DNA of 64,000 nt from Elmis aenea (taxonomy: Eukaryota > Arthropoda > Insecta > Coleoptera > Elmidae). The notes under the pieces were generated by a model that was given only the letters and a program-made list of their open reading frames with translations, was not told the DNA's origin and made no database searches. Below are positions 1 to 10,975 of this stretch, one piece after another (position 1 is the stretch's first letter; each line of letters begins with the position of its first letter). A program made the position numbers and the translations under genes. The DNA lies in assembly GCA_947652605.1 (NCBI GenBank), contig CANTFG010000024.1, forward strand, positions 19,078 through 83,077. The letters are read 5' to 3'.

Positions 1-1
1 G

Positions 2-2668
2 GACTCAAGGCAGATGTCTCTTCTTTCTTCGTTGCTTAGGGATATCTTTTCTGTTATGAAACCGACTTTAGGACGCACGAACCTTGTTGAACACGAAATA
101 CGTACTACGGCTGAACCCATCAAACAGCGTTACTACCCTATCTCTCCAGCACTACAAAAGTTTGTGGATGCTGAAATGAACGCCATGCTGGAGCAAGGTG
201 TAATCGAACCATCACAGTCACCGTGGGCGTCACCCATTGTGCTTGTCAAAAAGAAAGATAGTACTTATAGGTTCTGTGTTGATTATCGCAAAGTAAACAA
301 AGTCACTGAACGTGATGCGTATCCTCTTCCGTATGTATCTAATATTCTAGATCGTCTACGTGACGCTAAGTTTCTTTCTAGTTTGGATATTAAAACTGCT
401 TATTGGCAGATTCCTGTTAAAGCTGAGTCTAGACCTATTACTGCCTTTACTGTACCAAACAGAGGTTTATTTCAGTTCCGACGCCTTCCCTTTGGGTTAC
501 ATAATTCTCCAGCCACCTGGCAACGGCTGATCGACCGCGTTATCGGCGCAGACCTAGAACCTCATGTCTTTGTCTATCTCGATGATATTGTCATAGTCAC
601 GAATGACTTTGATAAGCACTTGGACGTCCTTCGGGAAGTCTTCAAACGACTTATGGACGCTGGTCTTACTGTTCGTCGAGATAAATGTCACTTTTGCCGT
701 CCCGAATTACGCTATCTCGGTTATGTTGTCGATAAACAGGGTTTACATGTGGACCCAGAAAAAGTTTCTGCTATTCTTAACTTACCTATTCCTACTTCCG
801 TTACTGAAGTACGTCGTGTCCTAGGAATGGCATCGTGGTACCGACGTTTTATTCCTAATTTCTCTACCGTTGTTTCTCCTATCACTTCTCTTACTAAAAA
901 GAATGCTAACTTTCTTTGGAGTGACGAATGTCAACAAGCTTTTACGGCCATTAAGGAAGCTCTTATTGCTGCTCCAATTCTTAGCTGTCCTGATTTTAAC
1001 AAGGAGTTTACTATTCAGACTGATGCCTCAGATTATGGTGTAGGTGCTATCTTGACCCAAACGCATGATGACGGCGAACATGCAGTTAGCTACATTAGCT
1101 GTTCGTTGCAGAAAGCAGCGCGTAATTACAGCACCACCGAAAAAGAATGTCTCGCAGTCGTATGGGCCATAGAAAAATTCCGACCATATATCGAAGGTGC
1201 TCACTTTACTGTGGTCACTGACCACCACTCCTTGATTTGGCTTAATAATCTTAAGGATCCTTCTGGACGTCTTGCTCGGTGGAGCGTACGACTCCAACAG
1301 TACGACTTCACAATAGTCCATCGCAAGGGCAAAGATCATGTCGTTCCAGATACTTTGTCTCGGTCTGTTCCTAAACTTGATGTCGTGGAACCTGCCATTA
1401 TTCTTCCTCCATTTCAGACTTCTGATGAGTGGTATTGTCGCTTACGTACCTCTATCGAAACCAACCCGGATAAATATCCTGTTTGGCGTGTCGACAATGG
1501 TAAGATCTTTAAGTATACTTCTCCTCGTATTCGTGGGCTCGATCCAGAATGCGATAACTGGAAGTTTCTTGTTCCTACGGAACTTCGTCGAGATCTCATC
1601 AATGAGAACCATGACTTACCAACTGCTGGTCACGCTGGTGTGTTCAAAACGTTTGAGCGTTTGGCCACGCGTTACTATTGGCCTAAAATGAGAGCCTCTG
1701 TTGCTAGATATGTCCGGAGATGTGCAGTTTGTGCCGCACATAAGGTAGAACAGAAGAAACCTTATGGTTTTATGGTACCTCGTGCTAAACCTTCTCGTCC
1801 TTGGCAGTTCCTCTGCATCGATATTGTTGGACCACTTCCTCGTTCGCCTAAAGGCTATACCTTTATTCTTGTTGTCGCTGATTGCTTTACTAAATACTCT
1901 TGCTTCTTTCCTCTTCGTCGTGCTACAGCTGCTGCGGTTTGTCGCGCTGTAGAAGATGAAATTTTTTTAGTTTATGGTACACCGCAATACATTATCTGTG
2001 ATAATGGTGTACAATTTCGTAGTAGAGAGTTTGGCTCTCTATGTGAAAGCTATCGCTGTAAAATTCTATTCAATGCTCCTTACCATCCGCAAGCTAATCC
2101 TGCAGAACGCATTAACCGCGTACTAAAAACTATGCTTTCTTCGTATGTTGCGGATAACCACCGAAAGTGGGATTCGCTATTGCCAAAAGTTGCTTGTGCT
2201 ATTCGCACGTCCAAACATGAAGTAATTGGTCACTCTCCTTTTTTTGCTAACTTCGGGCGTGAGCACCACTTATATGGAGATCACATGGGACGACCACCCG
2301 ATCTCAATGAACCGATTGAAGATCCCGATCGCACTGTTGACGAACCTGGCTTACGAACGAAAGGCATAGAACAACTGCGTTTGGATATTAAGAATCGATT
2401 GAACAAGGCTTACGAACAAGCTAGCCGACGTTACAATCTTCGTCGACGCCCAGTTGAGTTTGCTGTAAACTCACTTGTGTGGCGCAGGAACTTTGCTTTA
2501 TCCAACGCCGCTGCTTACATCAACGCCAAACTCGCTGCGAAATTTATTGGTCCCTTTACTGTTTTGAAACGTGTGTCTCCTTGGACTTACCAGTTAGCTG
2601 ACGAGTCTGGTAAAGACGTAGGTACCTGGCATGTTCAAGATATGAAGCCATATCTTGCTGAAGACTAA
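2..2668 (+). CDS. Ty3/gypsy retrotransposon polyprotein (RT-RNase H-integrase), 5'-truncated by window edge
   Basis: This is the C-terminal part of a retrotransposon Pol polyprotein. The frame is open to the first codon of the window; the first Met is at 14, so protease and gag lie upstream. Numbering from that Met: reverse transcriptase covers about residues 60-240, with the substrate-site LDIKTAYWQI and catalytic YLDD near 188. RNase H follows (QTDASDYGVGAIL, TEKECLAVVWAI, VTDHHSL). Integrase has an HHCC zinc motif (H-x3-H then CAVCAAHK, about 530-575) and a DDE core with D near 602 (CIDIVGP), D near 663 (ICDNG) and E near 698 (PAERIN). The order RT-RNaseH-INT is the Ty3/gypsy order. No stop or frameshift interrupts the 884 codons. 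A polypurine tract and LTR follow in the same orientation. The product would copy element RNA and insert the cDNA. No env-like frame follows it. Confidence 0.93.
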   Translation, partial: DSRQMSLLSSLLRDIFSVMKPTLGRTNLVEHEIRTTAEPIKQRYYPISPALQKFVDAEMNAMLEQGVIEPSQSPWASPIVLVKKKDSTYRFCVDYRKVNKVTERDAYPLPYVSNILDRLRDAKFLSSLDIKTAYWQIPVKAESRPITAFTVPNRGLFQFRRLPFGLHNSPATWQRLIDRVIGADLEPHVFVYLDDIVIVTNDFDKHLDVLREVFKRLMDAGLTVRRDKCHFCRPELRYLGYVVDKQGLHVDPEKVSAILNLPIPTSVTEVRRVLGMASWYRRFIPNFSTVVSPITSLTKKNANFLWSDECQQAFTAIKEALIAAPILSCPDFNKEFTIQTDASDYGVGAILTQTHDDGEHAVSYISCSLQKAARNYSTTEKECLAVVWAIEKFRPYIEGAHFTVVTDHHSLIWLNNLKDPSGRLARWSVRLQQYDFTIVHRKGKDHVVPDTLSRSVPKLDVVEPAIILPPFQTSDEWYCRLRTSIETNPDKYPVWRVDNGKIFKYTSPRIRGLDPECDNWKFLVPTELRRDLINENHDLPTAGHAGVFKTFERLATRYYWPKMRASVARYVRRCAVCAAHKVEQKKPYGFMVPRAKPSRPWQFLCIDIVGPLPRSPKGYTFILVVADCFTKYSCFFPLRRATAAAVCRAVEDEIFLVYGTPQYIICDNGVQFRSREFGSLCESYRCKILFNAPYHPQANPAERINRVLKTMLSSYVADNHRKWDSLLPKVACAIRTSKHEVIGHSPFFANFGREHHLYGDHMGRPPDLNEPIEDPDRTVDEPGLRTKGIEQLRLDIKNRLNKAYEQASRRYNLRRRPVEFAVNSLVWRRNFALSNAAAYINAKLAAKFIGPFTVLKRVSPWTYQLADESGKDVGTWHVQDMKPYLAED

Positions 2669-3681
2669 TACGACATTTCTCTGTTACTTGTTGGTTCACT
2701 TTCTCTTTACTTAGTTGCTTTCCCTACTGGGAATTTTCTTTGGACTGACAGGTTCTATGCTCGTGTTTGGTCGATGTCTCGGCTTCATCATTTGACGTTT
2801 CGCAACTTTCTGTTTCTTTCTCTTTTCTCTCCTTCTTGGTTCAGGATGAAGAATTGACCAAGGGTGTGTGGTTACCAGGGGTAAAAGCCCCCTAAACACT
2901 CGCTTTGTTTTTGTCTTTCTTTGGAACTTTCTTCTTTCTGGAAATGACTGATGATGGATAGATGCGAACATGACGACAAGCGATCAGTTCTCGGTACCCT
3001 GACTCTTTGGACTCAGACCGAGCCGCCTCTGTCAGAGTAGATGAGTGACGGATGACTGCTGTCTTTTGGTTTCACTGTGTGATCTCTCCTGGACAGGTGG
3101 ATCACGACAGCGCTTTTCTTTTTCTAAAGTCTGCTAGTATATTGCTTACCAGTTTCGAGGATAAACCGATTGGTTTATACCTTTTTAGTCTCAGTTCAGT
3201 GTCCTTATCGGCGCTGTGTTAGTAGGTTATGTTGGTTCCTCTTGGACCTTTCGGTTCTTTCTTTTGGTTTCTTTTTATTACTACTTTTCTTTTAGGCAAT
3301 AATTTTTTTGCGTGTTTGTGGGAATTAAGTCCCGTGTGATGTTAGTGATTTGCTTATCATTTGTTGGACTATTTTCGAGAATCCTTTTTTTTCTTAAATT
3401 TTTATTTCGTTACCGTTCTGCTATATTGGGTATTAGACAATCCTGATCTTCGGCGCTGTTATGTCATCTTTAGCGACGGTCAGAATTGATCCCCAATCTA
3501 GAAGATATTCTTTATATTTTGCTTTAAAAATTATTATTTTTTTGTTTAACTGTTAGGGTTATTGTAGCATTATAACTGTTAGGGATTTTGTAGTATCATT
3601 ATAGTAAAATGTGTCGTTAGTTTAGTGCTAGGAAAAAAAAAAGTCTGCGAATTTTTTTTCTTTACTACTTAGAGGGGGATT
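2669..3681 (+). other. 3' untranslated region of the gypsy element, ending in a polypurine tract
   Basis: About 1 kb between the pol stop and the 3' LTR holds no convincing reading frame on the plus strand. It ends with an AGAGGGGGAT purine run at 3671-3680, directly before the LTR, which is where the plus-strand primer of an LTR retrotransposon should sit. Confidence 0.6.
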
Positions 3682-4727
3682 TGTTACGTGACTTTTGGCG
3701 GACATGGTACATCAAAGTTTAGTGCGCCGATCGTGCCTTTAGTTTGGGTTTCGGCCGCGATAGCCGTTGTAAATTTGGATTTTTGATTTCCGAAAGGAGG
3801 TGTGACTTGACAGCCGACCGTTAAGCGTCGACGAGTGGTGTTAGTGCGTTATTCTACGTATGTAATTTGGTTGTGGTCCATTGGTGGCGTCGTTATGAAA
3901 ACGCCGGCTTTAATGCCAATTTTGGGACCATAACGCAAGTGCAGGTTGTTAGTGAGCATCGTTGCTAAGGTTGATTCATTGGATAAACCGGGCTGTTTTG
4001 CCGATATACGACAAGCTCGCTACACCGGAGAAAATCAAGCAAATAAACGTACAGCGTGACTCCAGTTGCTGCAAACACCATTTCCTCGTCTCCATTCTTC
4101 GCTACGAGTGCAAAAGTTTAAGCGTTAATATCGAGTGAACGACACGTGCCGCCGAAAACTCTGATAAGGTATCGTCTTTGTTATTTATACCGCCTGTGGT
4201 TAACTGCGCCCCCCCCTTATGACGTTATTTTGTTAATGGTTGTTGTTAGATTAATTATTAATTTGCTTACTGTTTAAATTAACTGGTTGATCACTATTGT
4301 GCGATCATTTCAATTTGAGCATTATTGATTGTTAACTTTATCTGAACATTTATTGGTTAGTAACATTAAGATGATCATTTTGTCCCCTCACTCCTAGGTG
4401 AGGTATGTGATTTATTTTTGGTTGTGCTTTAAACTTATTGCAACCTATTTGATTGATTTGATTTAATTATATGTTTGTCTTTGTCAAGTTTATGTGTTAT
4501 TAAAGGCATATATCGTTCAAGCCTACGAGTTCTTTATTTCCCTTCTCAGTTTTTTTACTATTTGAAACCTTGCAAAATTAAATAGTGTGGCGCCCTTATT
4601 CCTGTCTTTAAGTTTCTTTCTAATTCGGACCTACCCCTTCTCGTCTGAACTAGCCGCGAGTCCGAACCACCCGTTCTTGTTGCAAGAGCATTGGCTTTCT
4701 TGGAAAGTGGCCGATAATCGTGTAACA
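3682..4727 (+). repeat. 3' LTR of the gypsy element (1046 bp)
   Basis: Begins TGTTACGTGA right after the polypurine tract and ends TCGTGTAACA, giving the short inverted TGTTAC...GTAACA termini (TG..CA) expected of an LTR. The 5' LTR is outside the window, so the length and the target duplication cannot be confirmed by comparing the pair. The boundary at 4727 rests on the inverted terminus alone. Confidence 0.6.
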
Positions 4728-5940
4728 GGATGCAGAAAATTTTCTTGTAATATGTTTTTGCTTCGTAGATCTTTTATATAAGGTCTTTGTTTTTTGGCCC
4801 CGTAACTGCAACTACCTTAAAAACATGATGTATTTTTTGATGCAACAGCAGTTTTAAAAACTTGTGTGATCATGTAGGTTTTTAAGTAAGATATTCTATT
4901 AAACAGTATTAGTAACAATTTCGTGATGAAGTCTTTGTATATATTTATGTATAATATCTTAGTAACAATCTTAACTTTAAGACTTTTAATTACAAATTAT
5001 TCTTAATTTGTGTGTGGATTATTGTTAGATACGCATGTAATTGTTCAACTTTTTCTTTATTTAACCGATTTTGTATTTCTAACGGTTTCCGAGATACCCA
5101 TGTATTTCATTTTAAACTGAAAACCCTGTATATTAAAATTCAATTATAAAAATTAACTAAAATGAAGCAGCCATATCCAAAATTGCCATCTCTTTTCAAA
5201 AATGTAAGAATATACAGGGTTTTGCATTTGAAATAACAAAGGTAGGGTCATATCCGGCGAAACCAGAAGTGGAACATACGAGTATTTATGTCTGAAATTT
5301 CATTTATCTAAAATCGAAACCAAAGAAAAAAGGAGTGCACCAGGACTTAGTTACACCCGGTATATTCCATGTAAAAATCTACAACTTTGTCATTTATTTC
5401 AGATTATAAACAATTTAATGTCACTATTATACAAAACACAAAAATATGCACAACTTTTTTCAAAAAGTTTTATTCTTTAACTGCAGTGGATATGTTCAAG
5501 ATTATATTTTTTTTTATACGCTTTCTCTTGAAATACTGATTTTCTAACTGTCAACTCGTGACAGAAACTTGACGTTTGCCGATGAGCGTGCAGAAAAACT
5601 TCATTGCCGCTCTCGAGCGGAAAGTAAATCTATGAATTGACAGGTTCAATGAATAAACTTCACAACATTCGATAAATGTACTTATTACCTTACAAAAAAT
5701 AGTGACAAAACAAGTTTCATTATGATTTTTTTAGTTTTAGATATTAAAAATAGTTTCTATTGCTTAATCATTGTGAATAGTTTCAATGGTATTACAACCA
5801 AACAACAGACAGCAAGCGTCCGCCTCCACAGATTCTCAATAGTAGTGTACGAAATATAGAAATAAATTGGTGAAAAAACAGTCTTTCAATACCGGGCGTA
5901 TAAAAAATAGTGTGTGTATTTCGGAGCCGCATGAAAAGTT
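4728..5940. other. AT-rich intergenic DNA with dispersed-repeat fragments
   Basis: No gene seen. A segment around 5200-5400 (TATACAGGGT..., CCGGCGAAACCAGAAGTG..., GTTACACCCGGTATATTCC) is related to the arms of the foldback element at 52862-54445, so it is a diverged fragment of that repeat family. Confidence 0.5.
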
Positions 5941-6450
5941 GGAACATTTAAATATGGAATGTTCAAACCTGGAAAATGCACCGGTAGAATCATTCAAATC
6001 TTGAATCGTTCAACGCTGGAATCATGCAACACGGGAATCGCTCATCACAAGAAAGCTCAAATCTGGAATCCACAAATTAAGAAAGTATGATATAAATACA
6101 GAACACTTTGTTTTACATTTTGATTTAACTATTGTATAGTGAAAAAAAAACTTCGTGTCAATGTTAATGTAACCGAAGGGCTACAAACATACATTAACAT
6201 TGACACGATGTTTTTTTTTTCACTATACAATAGTTAACTCAAAATATTAAACAAGTGTTCTGTAATTTATCATACTTAGGCTGTTGTAATATAGAGGGCA
6301 GCAAAAATTCTTAATTTCTGGATTCCAGATTTGAGCTTTCCAGCGATGAACGATTCCCGTGTTGCGTGATTCCAGCGTTCAACGATTCACGATTTAAATG
6401 ATTCTACCGGTGCATTTTCCAATTTTGAACATTCCATATTTAAATGTTCC
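5941..6450. repeat. 510-bp foldback element (imperfect palindrome)
   Basis: The left arm starting GGAACATTTAAATATGGAA is the inverted complement of the right arm ending at 6450. Arms run almost to the centre; the inner pair is ACTATTGTATAGTGAAAAAA (about 6128) against its complement near 6215-6235. The unpaired loop is only about 6171-6191. The right arm has a small insertion near 6275-6310. It codes for nothing visible and lies 266 bp upstream of the polycystin exon, in what must be an intron. It is a miniature or foldback transposon by structure; its superfamily is unknown. Confidence 0.8.
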
Positions 6451-6484
6451 AGATATGAATGAATGGCTTACCGTGTATTTTAAA

Positions 6485-6556
6485 CGGAAAGTGACTCTTG
6501 TGCTTTCACGCTCACGCTGCAACTTACGCGTTCAAGCACAAAAGTGTCACTTTCCG
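6485..6556. repeat. short hairpin-forming inverted repeat
   Basis: CGGAAAGTGACTCTTGTGCT at 6485 pairs with its near complement at 6534-6556 (AAGCACAAAAGTGTCACTTT...), leaving a loop of about 28 bases. It lies inside the presumed last intron of the polycystin-like gene. Confidence 0.6.
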
Positions 6557-6716
6557 CTCAATACACAATGTACTGTTTATTTTTATTGACTGCATTTCCT
6601 ATGTGTACGAGATCAATCTGGTATACTTTTGTTACATTTTAAAACAAACAAAATATTGGGGACAATATAGATCTCTGGGACATATTATGAGTATAAATAC
6701 ATTTTTATTGTTTTAG

Positions 6717-8030
6717 ATTAGTACAGTGAGACTACTATTTGTGAATTGGGAGCTTGAAATAATGACATTCGCAGCATTTTTTGTATTCATAGTCATGATA
6801 GTATTTATCGCCATTCGGCGTGTATATGGAGTCGCCAAAAATTGTAAACAATATTTTAGGGACATTTGGAACATTGTCGATATTTTAATAATAGTCATGA
6901 GCTTCAGTTGCGTATTTATATACTTTTACAGGAGCACCTTAGTGGGAGAATTACTAAAGCAGTTAGAAAAAAAGAAACATAACGAATTTGTCAGTTACTT
7001 TCATTTGTTGCGACTGGAAGATATATTAACTATATTAGCAGCTATTTTAATATGCGTGGCGACAATTCGATTATGGAAGTTTTTAAGGTTTGCATTAATA
7101 TTCAGAGTCATGGAAAAAACATTGCTTTACACTGCAGTTTCAATACACGGTGCAGTCTTTGCTCACTTAATTCTTCTGATAATGTTTAGTTTAGTAGGAA
7201 ATTTATTATTTGGCACACATTCGGAAGATTTTAAAAATTTCGGTCACGCATTTACGACATTAGTTATCCTATCCTTAAATTTACATCAACGATTTGGTTA
7301 TGATATTTTGAATGTGACCGAATACCAAATAGGCTACTTCTATTATTCTGTTTTCATGATAACAATGCTTATCATATATTCCATTTACATTATGATAATT
7401 ATATTGTCCTACGAACAGAGCCAGCTTTATTATTCCAACTGGCAGGCTCGTTATACAATTAAAGACTACATCGCAGGAGAATACAAATATAATAAACATT
7501 TGTTTAAACACTTTTTCAAACGTACAAGACTTAGAGCAGGTGCCGAATCTAAAAATTGTCCCGAAAAAGTGACACCAAAAAGCGATGAGCACCGTTACGC
7601 TGATTCCCTAATCATTTCTCAAAATAAACTGGATGCGATGTCTTTAGTTGCTAGATGCGCGATACATAATACGACTAAAAAAAATCAAAACCAAGAATTA
7701 TCTAACCAAATTATGGAGCTTATGAAGAAAACTACATTACATCTTCTACGTGCAGATATACCAGACCCAAATGTAATATTTTATCCCGTAAATATGGAAG
7801 GTGCTTCGACCACTTTCATTGATGATGATCGATTAATCAAAATCGAAACAACAGTAAATAAAATGTTGTGTGTGCAACCGACAACAATAGAATTTGACGA
7901 TACATCCCAAGATATTTATACTGGAATAAGCAATATTAATAAATTAAATTATATTGATGATTTAATACAAGAAATAATCAAAATATTTGACAATATCATA
8001 ATTCTTGAACCAGAAGAAAAAAGGAAATAA
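6717..8030 (+). CDS. Polycystin-family cation channel, terminal coding exon (partial gene)
   Basis: Encodes the C-terminal half of a polycystin (PKD channel domain) membrane protein. I start the exon at 6717, just after a pyrimidine-rich acceptor ending TTTTATTGTTTTAG. The frame then reads ISTVRLLFVNWELE, which matches the stretch ahead of the second channel helix in polycystins; no in-frame ATG exists at the exon start, so this is an internal start by splicing. Five hydrophobic segments follow (IMTFAAFFVFIVMIVFIAI; VDILIIVMSFSCVFIYF; LTILAAILICVATI; LILLIMFSLVGNLLFG; VFMITMLIIYSIYIMIIIL) with a pore-helix-like FGHAFTTLVILSL before the last. The LRLWKFLRF-like RLWKFLRFALIFRVM is typical of the family. 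The pore lacks the LGD filter of PKD2, favouring a polycystin-1-like member. A soluble tail of about 190 residues ends at TAA. Upstream exons were not found in the window and probably lie beyond it, or have been separated by the gypsy element. Confidence 0.85.
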   Translation: MSTVRLLFVNWELEIMTFAAFFVFIVMIVFIAIRRVYGVAKNCKQYFRDIWNIVDILIIVMSFSCVFIYFYRSTLVGELLKQLEKKKHNEFVSYFHLLRLEDILTILAAILICVATIRLWKFLRFALIFRVMEKTLLYTAVSIHGAVFAHLILLIMFSLVGNLLFGTHSEDFKNFGHAFTTLVILSLNLHQRFGYDILNVTEYQIGYFYYSVFMITMLIIYSIYIMIIILSYEQSQLYYSNWQARYTIKDYIAGEYKYNKHLFKHFFKRTRLRAGAESKNCPEKVTPKSDEHRYADSLIISQNKLDAMSLVARCAIHNTTKKNQNQELSNQIMELMKKTTLHLLRADIPDPNVIFYPVNMEGASTTFIDDDRLIKIETTVNKMLCVQPTTIEFDDTSQDIYTGISNINKLNYIDDLIQEIIKIFDNIIILEPEEKRK

Positions 8031-9759
8031 ATACAGACAAATGAAGATGTTCAACTTTAATTCACGAGAGTGTGCATATTTTGTTTAATGTAAAATCACC
8101 TCCATCTTATTGTACATTACGTTATAAAGTTAAATACATTTATCAGAAATGTTTGCATGATTATTGAAATATGCATTAAGACTTTAAAACTTCAAATTTA
8201 AATATTAAATAAACTGGTGTGGCCACCAAGTGACTTTCAACATATATTTTATGTACCTATCTCTGTATTTATGGGTATAGTAAAAGTTTAAAGTGACACT
8301 TTGCGCATTCTAATTACCTTAATTTTTGTAAATAATGTTTTATATTTATAGCATTAAGGCTCCCCCAGACAGAGGCGATACGGTACGATTCGGGACGATA
8401 TCGTAATAAGATTGTGGCATATGGAAGCGCCCACACCAATGATGAGCGCGATATACCTGTTTAGCAATGACAAGGGGGTTAAATTTGTATGTCCGAAATA
8501 AGTTTTATTCTTTTTGGGTCATATTGTAAGGGTAATCCCAAAACCGATTGTATCGTACCGAGCGGTATAACGCGTCTGTTTGGGGGAGCCTTTATACGTG
8601 ACGGGCTCATACTCCAGAATGCTCATTTTCCAGAATCTCGCACACGTAAGGGATATATCGCTTCGCTTATATTCGACTATATATTCGGTTCGATTCGTAA
8701 CGTTCAGTTTTAGTTTTAAATTTCAAATTTAATAGCTAGCTACTTGGAGTGAGCTAATTTAATGCCGACGGGCAGCAATAGATTTAGTTCATTTCGTTTA
8801 TCTGTCAAGAAAATTGTAGGTTATGTTAATTGTTTATTATTTGAATTACAAAAGCAGAATCCAGATAAAAGTATAAGGAAATGTTTATAAAAGAAAACCG
8901 TTACAGAAATAATTTATCAGAAACTATATATTCATACAATACTGAATGTATGTACTAATATGTATATTTTTTCAAATATTTTTAAATTATCAGTGAAAAT
9001 GTTGACAATGATTTAAACTTGCAGTTAAAAGATGGTGTAGAAATAGAACATATTTCAGTACTTAAGATGTTTTAGTAACGTGCAACCAGCTGACGAAGCA
9101 ATATCAAGAAATAAAAGCAACAAATTAAAGTTTTACACTTATAATTTACAGACAATATATGTTACCTATATCTTTTAAACAATTTATTATACACAATTAT
9201 TGTATCCTTATAAAGTTTGTTATCATAAAACATTTATGATTATTAATTTATGTTACTAGCAGCCATAGATAAAGAACATAATATAGATAGGACACTGCAA
9301 TGTTAAACATTTTGAGCCTCTGTTAATTGGAGTCTAACTAAACTTTTAATTTCTGAAACGCGGGATGCTTGATATTGTTACAAACCCCGCGTTTTAGAAC
9401 TACTGGATTGCTGTGTTAAGCATTAATCCAGTAGTTCGAGCATTACTTAGTGTGGTGGCAAGATGTACAGATAAGAATAATAATGTAAGTAGTATTAATT
9501 ATTTAGTGTAGTTATGTTTATAGTTAATCCATTTGGTAGTATATTTGTGTGTGTGTATGTGCCAGAATTTAAAAATGTACATTTTTGATAGTGGTTATCG
9601 ATAGAGCCTTTAAAAGTATTCTAGAAAGTGCGTGCCAACATTTAATTTTTCGGATAATAACTAACAAACAGGGTGTTTAAGTTGAAACGACAATTCAAAA
9701 TTACATGAAAACGGTAACAGATAAAAAAAATCTTTTGATGTAGGATTATAGTCTATGTT
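8031..9759. other. AT-rich region downstream of the channel exon
   Basis: Several AATAAA-like polyadenylation signals follow the stop (for example inside AGGAAATAAATACAG and TATTAAATAAACTGG near 8207). Apart from the small inverted-repeat element at 8358-8590 and a weak inverted repeat around CTACTGGATT (9400-9440), I see nothing. Confidence 0.5.
8358..8590. mobile_element. 233-bp miniature inverted-repeat element (Harbinger/ISL2EU-like ends)
   Basis: Ends are GGCTCCCCCAGACAGA and its complement with one mismatch (TCTGTTTGGGGGAGCC at 8575). The GGCTCCCCCAGAC terminus resembles ends of PIF/Harbinger and ISL2EU miniature elements; that assignment is from memory of the family and is tentative. 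Flanks (TTAA and TTTA) do not give a clean target duplication. No coding capacity. Confidence 0.65.
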
Positions 9760-10975
9760 GGGGTCTATAAAAAACCCCCATAACTTTTTTTGATAAAATT
9801 TAAAATTACGAAATTATTTCAAAAATTCCAAATTTTGAAAATTTTTCTCGAAGACGCCTGCAAGAATTTTTTTCAAATTTTTGTATGTCATAGAGTTTAT
9901 TTTTCTAAGTAAAATGCCGTTTGTCTTAACTATTTTGTTTTTTCAGATTACGAAATATTTTCAAAAATTCAAAATTTTGAATTTTTTTTTTGAAAACGGC
10001 TGCCAAAATTTTATTTAAATGTTAGTACGTTATAACGTTTATTTTTCTAAGTAAAATGCCGTTTGTCCCAACTATTTTGAAATTTAATTTACAAAATTAT
10101 TCAAAAAATTAAAAATTTTGAAATTTTTTCTCGAAAACGGCTCCAACAATTTTTTTCAAATTTTAGTATGTTATAGAGTTTATTTTTCTTAGTGAAATTC
10201 CGTTTGTTTTAACTCTCTAGATTTTCTGTGAAAAAAGTTATGATTAAATATTTTCAAAAATTCAAAATTTTAATTTTTTTTTCGAAAACGGCTGCAACAA
10301 TTTTATTCAAATTTTAGTATGTTATAGAGTTTATTTTTCTAAGTAAAATGCCGTTTGTCTCAACTATTTTGAAATTTAATTTACAACATTATTCAAAATT
10401 TAAAATTCGAAATTTTGAAAATTTTTCTCGAAAATGACTACTACAATTTTTTTTAAATTCTAGTATTTATTAGAGTTTATTTTTTCAAGTGAAATGCCGT
10501 TTGTCACAACTATCTTGATTTTCCAGATTACAAAATATTTTCAATAACTCAAAATTTTTATTTTTTTTTTAAACGGCTGCAACAATTTTATTTAAATTTT
10601 AATATGTTATAGAGTTTATTTTTCTTAGTGAAATGCCGTTTGTCTTAACTCTCTAGATTTTCTGTGAAAAAAGTTATGATTAAATATTTTCAAAAATTCA
10701 AAATTTTGAATTTTTTTTTCGAAAACGGCTGCAAAAATTTTATTCAAATTATAGTATGTTATAGAGTTTATTTTTCTAAGTAAAATGCCGTTTGTCTCAA
10801 CTATTTTGAAATTAAATTTACAAAATTATTCAAAAAATTAAAAATTTTTAAAATTGTTCTCGAAAACGGCTCCAACAATTTTTTTCAAATTTTAATATGT
10901 TATAGAGTTTATTTTTCTTAGTGAAATGTTGTTTGTCTCAACTGTCTTGATTTTCTGTGAAAAAAGTTATGTTTA
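9760..10975. repeat. AT-rich tandem array, about eight copies of a 138-153-bp unit
   Basis: The landmark AAATGCCGTTTGT recurs with its CCG near 9917, 10059, 10199, 10351, 10497, 10635, 10788 and (diverged) 10929, giving intervals of about 142, 140, 152, 146, 138, 153 and 141. Each unit also carries CGAAAACGGCT and TAGAGTTTATTTTTCT. Three unit types can be told apart by the bases after the landmark (ACTATTTTGAAATT; TTTTCAGATTACG-like; ACTCTCTAGATTTTCTGTG). It begins shortly after an ACAGGGTGTTTAAG motif at about 9669, a terminus shared by many insect repeats. Confidence 0.85.

Noticed and set aside
8489..8713. 74-codon frame downstream of the polycystin exon
   Set aside because: Runs across the right end of the 233-bp inverted-repeat element; no domain.
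9395..9445. Stem-like CTACTGGATT...AATCCAGTAG as a possible tRNA or hairpin RNA gene
   Set aside because: No tRNA box A or B consensus and no cloverleaf; only a short inverted repeat.
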